From Ailanthus altissimus (Eukaryota > Streptophyta > Magnoliopsida > Sapindales > Simaroubaceae), in NCBI GenBank assembly GCA_946807835.1, contig OX327696.1:1748501-1812500 (forward strand): a stretch of 64,000 nucleotides of DNA, read 5' to 3'. Under the pieces are notes generated by a model. The model did not search any database. It was given only the letters and a program-made list of their open reading frames with translations, and was not told the DNA's origin. Below are positions 1 through 10,690 of the stretch, in pieces. The position numbers were made by a program, and so were the translations under genes. Every line of letters begins with the position of its first letter. Within the stretch, counting starts at the first letter, position 1.

Positions 1-439
1 AGTATGTGCGGACACTCGTTGTCGGTATTCACAGATTGCTCACTAAATTCATACCCATACTAAATTCGTTGCAAGTTTTAATTTTATATACAAAATCTAC
101 TTTAAACCTTACTAAATTCATCTTAATATAAATAAATTTTAGCAAGTTTACGAGTAATTTTACTACAGAACTTATTTTTTACCCCAATTTATGGAATTTT
201 ATGTGCTTATTGAATCTTTCTATTTTTTAGAAGCTTTTTTGAAGGGATTTTTTTATGTCATATGAAATATGAATGAGAACAAAAACATATAAGGGATTTC
301 AGATTCTTAGATTAGAAAATGGAGACGAATAAGGGAAAAAATGGCTACTAAGGTGTAGGTTGTAATAGTATACATGTCAGTTCCCGTAGATAGGAATGTC
401 ACCAACATTTAAAGAGATATAGCCGTCAAAGCAAGAACA
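1..439. other. AT-rich intergenic sequence
   Basis: No credible open reading frame, RNA gene or element end is visible. The stretch is AT-rich flank that leads into the duplicated block at 440-760. Confidence 0.6.
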
Positions 440-760
440 TTACGAAGAAGCAGGAAAGTTGAAAGTTAAATTGGACATGTATCGCTTGCTAGTTGAAAGT
501 GAAGACGCATGGCATGAAAGCCTTCCCCTCAAAACACATATTCCTTCACTTGAAATGGGACATTTATTGGGCCTATTCCCAATAGGCCCAACTAGCCCAT
601 ATGACAATAGTCCATGTTCTCTTGTTTTATCGAACAAGCTAGTGTATATGAGCCCATTGACTTGAAGACAGTGGCCTAACTCAGCTTCAAATCCAAACAA
701 CTTATTTTCATTGACCTAAAAATTTTCATAAATGTTTTATGGGTATCGCAGGAAGATAGA
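440..760. repeat. Dispersed duplication, copy 1
   Basis: This block matches 30130-30420 in the same orientation. Shared phrases include the run around gttttatcgaaca (about 624-636) followed by gagcccattgacttgaa (about 649-665), and then the 'cccaactcagcttca'-type run. A weaker continuation at about 1088-1135 (cactccaccaca) matches about 30449-30495. It contains short open frames on both strands (459-665 and 440-700), but the matching copy does not keep them, so I treat it as non-coding duplicated DNA. Confidence 0.7.
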
Positions 761-3700
761 AAGAGGTCTAATTACTAGTTTTGAGTTTTATTTTAATTAA
801 TAAATTCTATTCAAACCTGAAGAGTGATTTCTCAAAAGAGTGGATGATTTCCACTAAAACCCTTCTACTAAATAATAATGAGACAAAACCCTTGAAAATA
901 ACATAAAGTATATTAATAAAAATTCAATTAAAATACATGTCCCTATTAATAAACTTTGGGAATATTGAAATTTCTATCCTATAAATGCTATTCCAATCCT
1001 CCAACGTACAGAGAAAGAAAAATTATCAATCAGAACCTATTTATTCATCCAAGTTATTTTAACGATTATATACTAAGCAATTCTTTTATGCATACACTCC
1101 ACCACACAAAGCACCTCATTTCTTCTTTAAAAATTGAATTGAGGGTCAAAGTTTTTTCTTTTTACAGAAAGATGAAAGGTGTTTTAGTTAAGTTAAGGGA
1201 GTGGTATAAGAACAAGAAGATGATTAAACATAGAGGTTTTGATCCACATCTTCGTTAATCAAAAGAGAAATTTGTAGAATCAATTAATTGTTTTTTTTTT
1301 TTTGGTAAAGCACACATAGACCCCAAAGTTAAACAAAAGAAACTGTAAGATACCAAAATGTCCATGTATATATTTTAAAATTAAAGGATAAAAATATACA
1401 TTTGGTGGGACTTGAACCTTTAACTCAAAACTAATTATAGGCTATAAACACTTTATTGACATTTAGTGCATCTACTTTTATATATACAATAAAAAGACTT
1501 TATATGTTTATTTAAAATAGAAAGATAAAAATATGTACTTAGTTGTTTCAAGGCTACAAGTGGAGACTTTTCGCGAGGCGAATCCCTTTTTATTTCTTGT
1601 TATTACTAAGAAAATCTTTAAATCTACGTAAAAATAACTTATTAAATTTTATGCAAAAAAAGAGAGCAAAATTTCCTCTATTTTTTTAAAAATTCAATAC
1701 AAAACCTACAAATAATTACACTTTTATTTCAAAATAATAGTTATACAACATAATACTTCTGCCAAAAAGAAGAAGTTACTCAAAAGTCCCAATAGTGTCA
1801 ATGTTTAGGAAATCTTAATTTCTTATACGAAGTTATACTTCTTTTGTTAGTTTCTTATCAATCCTCAAACTATGCAACACATTATAGATACGAGCTAATA
1901 TCTATCCATTACTAGAATTAAATATTAATAAAATGTGAATAATTGGTAAATAGACACCGAATGAATTTATATTTTTTTATAACAAGGTGCTTTAGATAGT
2001 AATATTTATAGTGTCAAACCTCATTTTTGCCTTTCTTCTCATTCTGTTTTCAAATATATCAAACAACTCTTTTAAATAAGTTATAAAACTATTAGTACTA
2101 TTCTTGTGCACGTGCTTTGTTTGAAGATCAGTAGGGATTAATGTCAAAATATGTGACTTAACTCTGAAATAATTATCCACCTATTATCTTTAACATTTTA
2201 TTAAACTATTTAGTGAGAAGGAAAGAAGATAAGTCACACCTTTTGACTAGATGATTAAACAGGTAATTTCCGTAAATAGAACTAGATGTGAAGTGCCTCA
2301 TCATTTGACAAATGGTTGCCGTTGGGCCAATTTAAATTTATACACAAAATATGGGTGTTTCAATTTTTTTTTTAAACTAGTTTTCGATTTTTAAATTAAA
2401 ATAGTCAGAAAATTATGTCCACTTAATTGTTTCAAGGCAATCGCAAATTTTCTCCGCTTTAGTTTTTGTCACATTTGCAGCAACTGCTAGAAAATGTTAA
2501 TGTTGGTCAATTAACCTCTACAGTATTTGATGTAACAATTCCCATAAGACTTTGTACAATCATATTATTCCTTATTTCTCTAAATGCTCAAAACTAGCAT
2601 TATTGTGATACTGCTTCACAGCTCGCTTATAAGAAATAAGAAAAAGCCGAGTTCTCGGGTTGGGACAAAATTAAATGTGATGGTCAAATAAGAAAAAGCC
2701 AATTTTGCCTTTCAAGCTTAGACTCCAATTTCTCAGAAACTCTTCTTAGCTCCTCTTGAAAAAGACTCCCAGAATCAAATTAGTGGCTTGATGTTTTTAG
2801 AAAGGTTTAGAAGAAGAAATTTGGAGAGAAAAGTGGTCTTTCTTCCAAATTTATTTTCATTCGGTGCTTCTCATTCCTTGTCGTCTGATCTTCCAAGTCA
2901 GTAGTCCAACTGCCCCAATAATTTTGTCGGGACTGGTTGTCTTTAATTTGCCTTGTGTGGACTGATTTAGTGTCCTCTTATATATGACGAACTTCTTTTA
3001 TCAGAAGATAATGGATATGTGTGGCATGTGTTCATTCCACCTTACAAGTTTCATTGACCACTTATTTTATTTTACTTATTTTTAAAATATGGTAATTAAG
3101 AGTAAGAAAGGCCTAATAAGTTAGTCATATATATTATGCATTAGTTTTATAATCTCCATTAGTGTTATGGGATGGACACTTATAATTAATTCAAAAAATT
3201 GATCTATTAAATAATGTTGCATGCTCGCTCACATATATATAATATTTATTTTATTTTTATTTAATGTGGGATGTAATATTATTTTTTATTTAATTATGTG
3301 ACGTTTTTTTTCACAATTTAACCTAAATTTAAAAGTCAATTTAGTTCCTATATTACACATTTTTTGAAGTTATGGGAATTAACTATCTACATAGCATTCT
3401 TTATTAGAGGTTTAGATACGAAAATTTTAAAGTCTATTTGACCTGTAATATTCATTTCATTAAGTTATAGGAAACTCAAATCTTACGTGACAATTTTCAT
3501 TGAGATAATTTTAAAGATTCACATATAAATAAAAATTTATGTTTACTTAATATTATGTATCACAGGTTAAACGTTTGTTATTGACTCAAAAGACTAATCT
3601 ATAAAATAATACTACTTATTCGCTTATATATATATAAAATCTACCAAATTTTTATTTGATGTAGATATGACAGTAGACAAAAATAATGCAATAACAAGAA

Positions 3701-4190
3701 AAAAAAAACTTCAATTTTTAATTAGATTGAATGATTTTATTTTTTACCACGTGATTTTGTTTTTGATTGTATTTCACAAAACCAATCAAATGATCTCAAT
3801 TTGAGTGAGTTCTTTGAAATTTTAGTTTGTTCGTTCCTTTTTAATAGATATAATATATTTTTCTTTTTATTAATAACATGCATAATAATATTGTCATTGC
3901 AAAGCCAACTATAAGATGCTGATGAATATTCTCGAGAATATTAGTAGGATCTACTTGTCGGTTTTATCAAACACTAAAGATCTTAATAATATAATAAATT
4001 AAAAGTTTTAGGTGAATAGTTATTGTTATTATTAATTTATTATTATCTTGAGGAATTATAAGGACTTATTTCACCAATTTATAAATTAATAGTAGAGATG
4101 GCAAATGAACCGTTACAAAACTTTAAATTTAGATTAAGATAATATTATATGTACAAAGTTTATATAAACTCTTTTTTTAATAATTATAAT
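761..4190. other. AT-rich intergenic sequence upstream of TNL-A
   Basis: About 3.4 kb without a supportable gene. A 100-codon frame at 956-1258 is AT-rich, has no recognisable motif and overlaps duplicated DNA, so it is not called. Poly-A and poly-T runs and short internal duplications are common, for example the phrase aaataagaaaaagcc twice near 2634-2700. Confidence 0.6.
3186..3665. repeat. Degenerate direct repeat pair (3186-3290 and 3577-3665)
   Basis: Two blocks about 390 bp apart share the same order of phrases: a 'ctcaaaa..ctatta/aaataat' run, then a 'cgct(c/t)a(c)atatatata' run, then 'tttttatttgatgt'. The match is clear but strongly diverged. It may be the two ends of a decayed LTR or TRIM-like element; I see no target-site duplication or primer-binding site to confirm that. 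Confidence 0.4.
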
Positions 4191-4197
4191 AATCTAA

Positions 4198-4330
4198 TGA
4201 TATTTATAATAAAAAAATCTATTAAAATATATAATAATAATAATAATATTCAAATAATTTATTGATATTTACAATGAGAAGTTTATCAAAATATATAATA
4301 ATAATATATGGTCTATCGAAACATACAACA
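4198..4330. repeat. AT-rich tandem repeat, two units of about 66 bp
   Basis: Two consecutive units each run 'gatattta(t/c)aat...' through 'atatataataataat...'. The second begins near 4264. A partial third unit continues to about 4390. The units include (AAT)n microsatellite runs. Confidence 0.6.
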
Positions 4331-4495
4331 TACAATAATAATATTCAATTTATCAAATAATATATTATAATATATTCAATTTATTTTTTAATAATTTTAA
4401 AAAATAAAAATAAATTAAAAACTGCCTACAGCTCATGATACAGTCTTTTTTTATTACTTTTTTTTTGTTGATCAACGGTACAGTGCCATGATAAC

Positions 4496-4501
4496 CACGT
4501 G
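4496..4501. promoter_or_regulatory. G-box (CACGTG) upstream of TNL-A
   Basis: A perfect CACGTG lies about 345 bp before the TNL-A start codon, directly followed by a 10-bp palindrome GTGTCGACAC (4500-4509). G-boxes are known binding sites of plant bZIP and bHLH factors. Any role here is inference from position. Confidence 0.35.
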
Positions 4502-4700
4502 TCGACACGACACCCTGAGCTACAATTTATATCCCAACAAAGCACAATTACTTAGATCTAAACTGAAACTATAAAATATTTATTCGAGATGTGAAGTAAC
4601 ATGCCATTTTATAGCTGTCATTCACTAATTTGTCAGATTTCAGCTCTTACCAATTCCGTTATTCTATTCAATAATATTAATGTAATAATTTTCGTTCAAA

Positions 4701-4746
4701 TATAAAAGTCAACATTCCTGCCGCTGAAGGCATCTTCCTGGAAATT
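4701..4746 (+). promoter_or_regulatory. TNL-A core promoter: TATA box and conserved upstream module
   Basis: TATAAAAG at 4701-4708 is a good plant TATA box, 137 bp before the start codon. It overlaps AAGTCAACA, which contains the W-box core TTGAC on the minus strand, and runs into a CCGCTGAAGGCATCTTCC segment. The same module, without the TATA box, recurs upstream of the intronic TIR relic (6064-6104), TX-C (37281-37326) and TNL-D (44372-44420), and as an orphan at 58990-59055. W-boxes are known WRKY-factor sites in immune genes. Regulation here is inferred. Confidence 0.55.
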
Positions 4747-4844
4747 ATTGGATTTGCCTTTGATTGGACGAAATAAGCATAAATATAAATCACATTCTTG
4801 GTAACAAATAAAATTCTGTCTGCATTCTGAATTTTCTGAAAATT

Positions 4845-5341
4845 ATGGCTTCTTCTTCTTCTTCTTCCTTGCCAAGCAATATGATTTCTGAAATAAAATA
4901 TGATGTTTTTCTTAGTTTCAGAGGTGAAGACACTCGTGACAATTTTATCAGCCATCTTTATTCAGCTTTGTGTCAAAAGAATATTGAAACTTTCATTGAT
5001 GATCAACTCCGGAGAGGAGATGAAATTTCGCAGTCTTTATTGGGTGCAATTGAAGCCTCAAATATTTCGGTTATTGTTTTCTCGGAAGGGTATGCTTCTT
5101 CCTCATGGTGTCTTGATGAACTTGTGAAGATCCTCGAATGCAAGAACAAGTATGGACGGATTGTGATACCAGTTTTCTATCATATTGATCCATCAGATGT
5201 CAGAAAGCAAACTGGGATTGTTGGAAATTCTTTTTCAAAGCTTGAAGAACGATTTCAGGGCAGATTAAACAAGCTCCAAACATGGAGGAATGCTTTGAGC
5301 GAAGCTGCAAATTTATCTGGTTTTCATTCTTATGCTCTGAG
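4845..5341 (+). CDS. TNL-A exon 1: TIR domain
   Basis: Residues 1-165 plus two bases of codon 166. A poly-Ser leader is followed by the TIR signature YDVFLSFRGEDTR (residues 19-31). WCLDEL at 88-93 carries the conserved Glu92, which by family knowledge is the catalytic residue for NAD+ cleavage. The alpha-D/E segment VFYHIDPSDVRKQTG is present. The donor GTAACA at 5342 splits an Arg codon, which is restored by the next exon as R-P-E-S, the usual TIR/NB-ARC junction of this family. Confidence 0.93.
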
Positions 5342-8300
5342 GTAACAATCTATTTTCTCACTTCTGACATTCACGATCAATAATTTTTTTTTTTAATTGT
5401 ATCCAGTTAAATTAAGCTCTAAAACAGCTCGTAGTTATTACATTTCTAATTGTATTTAATAATTTTTCACACATATACTTTAAAGTATATTTTATTTTGT
5501 AAATAATAGGCGGTTAATTTTCCTGTTCATATAAGTTAAAATAGTCATTTTCATGATTTAATTAAGACGGGTGTTATGGTCAGTCGCGGCTGATCAATCA
5601 GTTAAAATTTTCCATTTTGTCGTTGTTTATAAACATTGTTTATAAACAGAGATAGATGGAGAGTTATGATTCGTTGGTCAACTGCAACTGTGTAGATTGA
5701 AGTCAACGTATCCTGAATTGAATATACAGTAATATATTTTATTTAAGTATTTGTTTGTCTCTGTAATTATTTTCCTTTTAATTTTGGTCATTCCAGAAAA
5801 GAAAAATAATAACTCGATTAATTTATATTTATCAAAAATAGACGTCGTCTTTAATTTCAACCAGAAGCTGGAGTTTTTTAGAATTTTAGACAATATAAAA
5901 CAACAATTTTTTTTTAAAAAAAATAAATGTAAAAAGGGGTATTTAGTCGCTATCCGAAAATATGTCATAAACTCATTCGTCAGATTTCAGCTCTTATCCT
6001 TTCCCATATTTTATGAATAATAATTTCGCTTCGTTCAATCAATGGACGTGGTTTTTAAATGTGGAAGTCAACAATCCCCGCCGCTGAAGGCATCTTCCAT
6101 GAAACCATATTGGATTGACTAGAGAAAATAATTAACAAAAATGAATTATCTTGTAATGATAACCTTACTGGAACATTCAGACAGAAATTAGGATAAAATA
6201 ATTATGGGTTTTGCTCCCCCTTCCTCTTTCCCGAGCAATATAATTCCTATAATAAAGTACGATATTTTTCTTAGTTTCAGAGGTGAAGACACCCGTGACA
6301 ATTGTACCAGCCATCTTTATTCAGCTTTTTTGTCAAAAGAATATTGAAACTTTCATTAAGTTTAATTTATTACATATTTAAAAGAAAAAAAGAAGTAATG
6401 AAATTATTTAATAAATATTAAATCATATTCGTTAATATTAGGTAAAACTTTTACAATTTTATTTGTATTTGATCAAATATAAGTGAACAACATCTTGTTG
6501 AGAAAAAAAACATGGAATAAAAAAATTATTTGTCTCTTTATTCATCTATGTGATCAACTTAATTTATTTTTCTGTTCAATTTTTTATACATGTTAGGCCT
6601 GAATCTGTGCTTATTGACAAAATTGTGGAAGACATTTTGAAGATGTTGAATGATATGTTTCCAAGTGATAACAAAGACAAACTAGTTGGAGTAGAATCAC
6701 GCATTAAGGAAATTGAATCATTATTATGTTCTGGGTCCAAAGATTTTTGCTCTGTTGGCATTTGGGGAATAGGTGGAATAGGAAAGACAACAATTGCAGG
6801 TGCCATTTTCAAGAAAATCTCAAATCAGTTTGAAGGCTCTTGCTTCCTTGCAAATGTTAGAGAAGAAGAAGAAAAAAATGGAGGATTGAATCACTTAAGA
6901 GAAGAATTTCTTTTTAAGTTATTAGGGAATAGAAATGTGAAGATAGACCTTTTTAATATTGGTCTCAACTTTGAAAGTAAAAGACTTCGCCGCAAGAAAG
7001 TTCTAATTGTTTTAGACGATGTGACTCGTTTTGAACAAATAGAATTGTTAATTGGAGGTTTTGATTGGTTTGCTACAAGGAGTAGAGTTATAATAACAAC
7101 AAGAGATAAACATGTGCTTAATATTTGTAGAGTGGATGAAATATATGAGATGAAAAAATTAGTGCATATCGATGCCCTTACGCTTTTTTGTAGACATGCA
7201 TTCAGAAGAAATAATCCTGATGTTGGTTTTGAGGAACTATCAGAAATGGTAATAAGTTATGCTCAAGGCATTCCTTTAGCTCTTAAAGTTTTGGGACGCT
7301 TTCTAGTCGAAAGAAGTAAAGAAGAGTGGGAAAGTGCAATATATAAACTTGAAAGAATTCCCAATATGGATATTCAAAAAGTGCTAAGAATAAGTTATGA
7401 TGGCTTGGATCGTGAGGAGCAAAATATCTTTTTAGATATTGCATGTTTTCTTAAAGGAGAAGAAAGAGAGCTTGTGATAAAATTCTTAGATGTATGTGAC
7501 TTTTCTGCAGAAATAGGAATAAGAGCTCTTGTTGATAAGTCTCTTATTATTATCTTATATAACAAGATTACAATGCATGATTTGTTACAAGAAATGGGTA
7601 AAGAAATTGTACGCCAAGAATCGATTAAGGATCCTGAAAAACGTAGTCGCTTGTGGCATCATGAGGATATTTATAAGGTTTTGACATATAATACGGTGAG
7701 CAATTTCTTATAGAATATTATACATACATATATATATGTGTGTGTATAATATTATTTGTATTACTCTATCTCTTCACAAGTTAATACTTTTGAGTTTGAC
7801 CACTTTTGAATACTTGTTGTCTTTCATGATCATCAGGGTACTGAAGCAATCGAGGGAATCTCTTTGGATATGTCAAAAGTCAATGAGTTTCACTTAAATC
7901 CAAACATTTTAGCAAACATGCCTAACTTAAGATTCTTGAAATTCTATGGGAGGAAGAACAAATGTAAAGTTGATCATTTTCAAGAGTCGGGATTTGGAGG
8001 ATTAAGTTATTTTCATTGGGATGGATATCCATTGAAATCATTACCTTCGAATATTCATCCAGAAAATCTTGTTTCACTTAATTTGCGAGATAGTACTATT
8101 AAACAACTTTGGAATGGTATTCAGGTATATCTTATTATGACAATCTTTCAGCAATGATTTTTAAATATCATAGACGCTAATTTTTTTGTTGGTCTCTCTA
8201 TTCTTTTTTCTTTTGTCAACAGAATCTCGTTAACTTGAAGCAGATAGATCTCAGTGGCTCTACGCAGCTGACGAAATTCCCAGAACTCTCACTGGCTCCC

Positions 8301-10146
8301 ATTCTTGAGAGCTTGAATTTAAAAGGCTGTACGAGTATGGTTGAGACTCACTCATCAATTAAATATCTGAACAATCTTATCAAATTGGATCTAACTGACT
8401 GCAAAAGCCTGAAGAGTCTTCCATCTATCATGCAATTGGAATCACTTAAGAAACTTTTTCTTTCAGGATGTTCAAATTTAAAGGGATTTCCAGAGATCTC
8501 ATCTTGTAATTTAGAATGGTTACGTTTAGATGGAACTGCAATTGAAGAATTGCCCTCGTCCATCGAATGTCTATCTAAACTACACACCTTGGACCTTGAA
8601 GACTGTAAAAAGCTCGAGAGTCTCCCAAGCAGCCTATGTAAGTTGAAATCTCTTCAATATCTTTATCTAGATGGTTGCTCAACTCTTCAGAGTTTGCCTG
8701 ACGAATTTGGAAATTTAAAATCTTTAAAGAGGCTGTATGCTGCAAGAATCGGTATAAGAGAGTTACGATCATCTATTCTATGTTTTGAGAACCTTTCTCG
8801 ATCATATTTGGATGGCTTGGAAAGTTTAACGTATCTATGGCTAATCGATTGCGGCATCACGGAGCTACCAGAAAGTCTTGGTCAATTATCCTCACTGATA
8901 TATTTGTATCTGGACATAAACAGTTTTGAGAAAATACCAGAAAGCATCATAAAACTCTCTAAGTTGCAGTGGCTCAGCTTAAGCTATTGCGAGAGGCTTC
9001 AATATTTACCAGAGCTTCCATGCAATATAAATTATATGGACGCACATTGTTGCACGTCACTGGTGACTTTATCAGGTTTATCGATTTTATTCATACCAGA
9101 CTCATTTCATGTCTTACAATTTTTTGACTTAAGCAATTGTTTAAAATTGGACCGGGATGAGCTCAACGAAATTGTTAGAGATGCTTTACCCAAAATTCAG
9201 TTTATCGCCACTGCATGCTGGAAAGAAAGAGATCAGGTGTGTCTCTAATCTCCTCTCTTTAGATCCAATGTTCATAATGGGAACTGCTAATTACCCTCTG
9301 TGATTTTGGGCTTTTACCACTTTTTTCACTATTTTGTTTTAATAAATACAACTTTCTTTTTGGTACCGTTTTGGTATCTAAAAACAACTAATTATCCTTA
9401 AAAAAAAGGGATATTGGTACTTACTGAAAAATCAATGGGAAAGTTGTGCAAACACAAAACTGGAGACACTAGCAAATTCCTAGAATAGTTATCTTTCTTA
9501 AAGTCAACAATTAATGTTAAAAGTGATGATTATTTTTGTGGTACAGGCATATTACCAAAACGTTGGGTGTGACATTTGTTACCCTGGAAGTGAAATTCCA
9601 TTGTGGTTTAGTTTTCAAAATATTGGATCTTCTATAAACCTGGTGCTGCCTCCAAGTTGCTTCGATGATAAATTTGTCGGCATTGCTTTTTGCGCCATTG
9701 TTCAATTTCAACACTATCACGACAATGACGAGAATTTGCAAGTTTTTTGTGAATGCAAACTGAAAACTGGAGATGGTGAATGGCATGTTGTAGATGTCGC
9801 CTCCTTATCTGTTGGAAGAATTGATTGGGTTGGGTTGGACCATGTAGTTCGGGGATACAATTTCAGTAAGTGTCCGAATAGTTTTGATGAAATTTATTAC
9901 AATGTCGAGGTCCTTTTCCAGTTCTATCTTCAGGGTTTGGATGAAAAGCCTATTAGTTGTTGCAAGGTGAAAAAATGTGGAATCCGTTTATTCTACGCCC
10001 ATGATTTTGGGAAATCAAGAAATAGTTATGGCGGGACAAGTTTCAGTTCTGATGAGGAAGTGGAAGAGGAAGAGGAACGGCACCCCAAAGGAGATGCCCA
10101 ACAGTTATATGTCAGACACGAAAATTTTTGTCCATTCTTTTCATAA
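4845..10146 (+). CDS. TNL-A: complete TIR-NB-ARC-LRR-C-JID immune receptor, five exons
   Basis: The exons are 4845-5341, 6597-7695, 7837-8124, 8223-9236 and 9547-10146. All introns are GT-AG and the phases are 2, 0, 0 and 0. Joined, they give 3498 nt and 1165 residues with no stop or frameshift. The architecture is that of TNLs such as tobacco N and Arabidopsis RPP1: intracellular receptors that sense pathogen effectors, assemble into a resistosome and use the TIR as an NADase to signal through EDS1. The start is the ATG of the poly-Ser leader typical of TNLs, 137 bp after a TATA box. All key NB-ARC motifs are intact. Intron 1 is oversized (1255 bp) because it holds a second truncated promoter and TIR exon. 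The closest relative in the window is TNL-D. The gene could be functional; the recognised pathogen cannot be inferred. Confidence 0.93.
6064..6357 (+). pseudogene. Truncated TIR exon and promoter relic inside intron 1 of TNL-A
   Basis: The segment from about 5970 repeats the TNL-A upstream region from about 4625, including the phrase ccgctgaaggcatcttcc at 6081-6098. It then has an ATG at 6204 and sequence matching the first third of the TIR exon. Homology stops abruptly at about 6357, where TNL-A would continue GATGATCAA. A small length change in the T-run near 6327 shifts the frame just before the break. The TATA box of the parental copy is changed here. It looks like the 5' end of a deleted tandem TNL, left as intron filler when the outer TIR exon became joined to the downstream NB-ARC exon. 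Confidence 0.85.
6597..7695 (+). CDS. TNL-A exon 2: NB-ARC domain
   Basis: Residues 166-532. The ATP/ADP-binding switch is complete: P-loop GIWGIGGIGKTT (about 220-231), kinase-2 VLIVLDDV (about 301-308), RNBS-B VIITTRDKHVL, GIPLAL in place of GLPL (about 390-395), the TNL-type RNBS-D FLDIACFLKGE, and MHD (492-494) in ITMHDLLQEMG. The acceptor follows ACATGTTAG. The donor is ACG|GTGAGC at 7696. Confidence 0.93.
7837..8124 (+). CDS. TNL-A exon 3: first LRRs
   Basis: Residues 533-628, phase 0 at both ends. It opens with GTEAIEGISLDMSK, the conserved start of the post-NB-ARC linker in TNLs, and runs into the first leucine-rich repeats (MPNLRFLKFY, LPSNIHPENLVSLNLRDS). It ends WNGIQ before the donor GTATAT. 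Confidence 0.92.
8223..9236 (+). CDS. TNL-A exon 4: main LRR array
   Basis: Residues 629-966. Roughly ten to eleven leucine-rich repeats of the LxxLxLxxCxxLxxLP type, for example LESLNLKGCTSM and LKKLFLSGCSNLKGFP. Around residues 815-820 TNL-A is shorter than TNL-D by roughly 15-20 residues, in the repeat after the SSI segment. The LRR relic at 10517-10690 shows the same short form. This surface normally sets effector or guardee recognition. Confidence 0.92.
9547..10146 (+). CDS. TNL-A exon 5: C-JID post-LRR domain and acidic tail
   Basis: Residues 967-1165. CYPGSEIPLWFSFQ is the hallmark of the C-terminal jelly-roll/Ig-like (C-JID) domain that assists ligand binding in TNLs such as ROQ1 and RPP1. 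A strongly acidic stretch (SSDEEVEEEEE) precedes a tail that is longer than in TNL-D and ends at TAA 10144-10146. The acceptor is GTACAG at 9541-9546. Confidence 0.9.
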   Translation, partial: AYYQNVGCDICYPGSEIPLWFSFQNIGSSINLVLPPSCFDDKFVGIAFCAIVQFQHYHDNDENLQVFCECKLKTGDGEWHVVDVASLSVGRIDWVGLDHVVRGYNFSKCPNSFDEIYYNVEVLFQFYLQGLDEKPISCCKVKKCGIRLFYAHDFGKSRNSYGGTSFSSDEEVEEEEERHPKGDAQQLYVRHENFCPFFS

Positions 10147-10516
10147 TATATGATAAAATTAGGGATGGCCATTTTATCCGGCGAACGGGAAATATAAAGA
10201 GAAGTATTTGGTAAGGTTTCTAGTGGGTTGGGATGAGTTTTGGTACTCGGTAATGAATTTGAGACAAGTGTAGCTATAATTAAATATATATTTGAATACT
10301 TATTTAATGATTCTAAATTATTTTCATTTCCGGAAAAGTAGTAAAATGATGTCATTTTGACATTTTAATAGTGCAAAAGCAGCATTGTTTTTAAATGTTA
10401 TTGTGAAAAATAAAATGAAAAAAATTTCTTCATCCCTTGTGAGGTTTAGTCGTTAAGCATTCAAATTAAGCTCTTGCAAGTATTAACTATTTTCTTTACC
10501 ACTTTTCTTTCTAAGA
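10147..10516. other. TNL-A 3' flank
   Basis: AT-rich downstream sequence with no coding signal. It presumably includes the TNL-A 3' UTR. Confidence 0.5.
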
Positions 10517-10690
10517 GAGCTATGATCAATGATCATCCATTCTATGCTTTGAGAACCTTCCACAATCATGCTTAGATAGCTTGCATAGTTTAATGGATCT
10601 ATGACTATTTGATTGGGGCATCACAGTGCTGCCTGAAAGTTTTGGTCAATTATCCTCACTGCGATATTTGTATAGGAATAAATATAATTT
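10517..10690 (+). pseudogene. LRR exon relic of a lost TNL-A paralogue
   Basis: This stretch aligns with about 8757-8935 of TNL-A exon 4: the phrases for the SSI..CFENL repeat, then 'gattg.ggcatcac', then 'gaaagt.ttggtcaattatcctcactg'. Stops and small indels make it non-coding. It shares the shortened LRR form of TNL-A, so it most likely derives from a duplicate of that gene and not from TNL-D. Confidence 0.85.

Noticed and set aside
956..1258. 100-codon open frame on the plus strand
   Set aside because: AT-rich, no motif, overlaps duplicated non-coding DNA, and no splice or promoter context.
1401..1425. Phrase reading aggttcaagtcccacca on the minus strand, like the T-arm of a tRNA or a SINE B box
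   Set aside because: No A box, no cloverleaf and no repeat ends nearby; a short chance or very decayed match.
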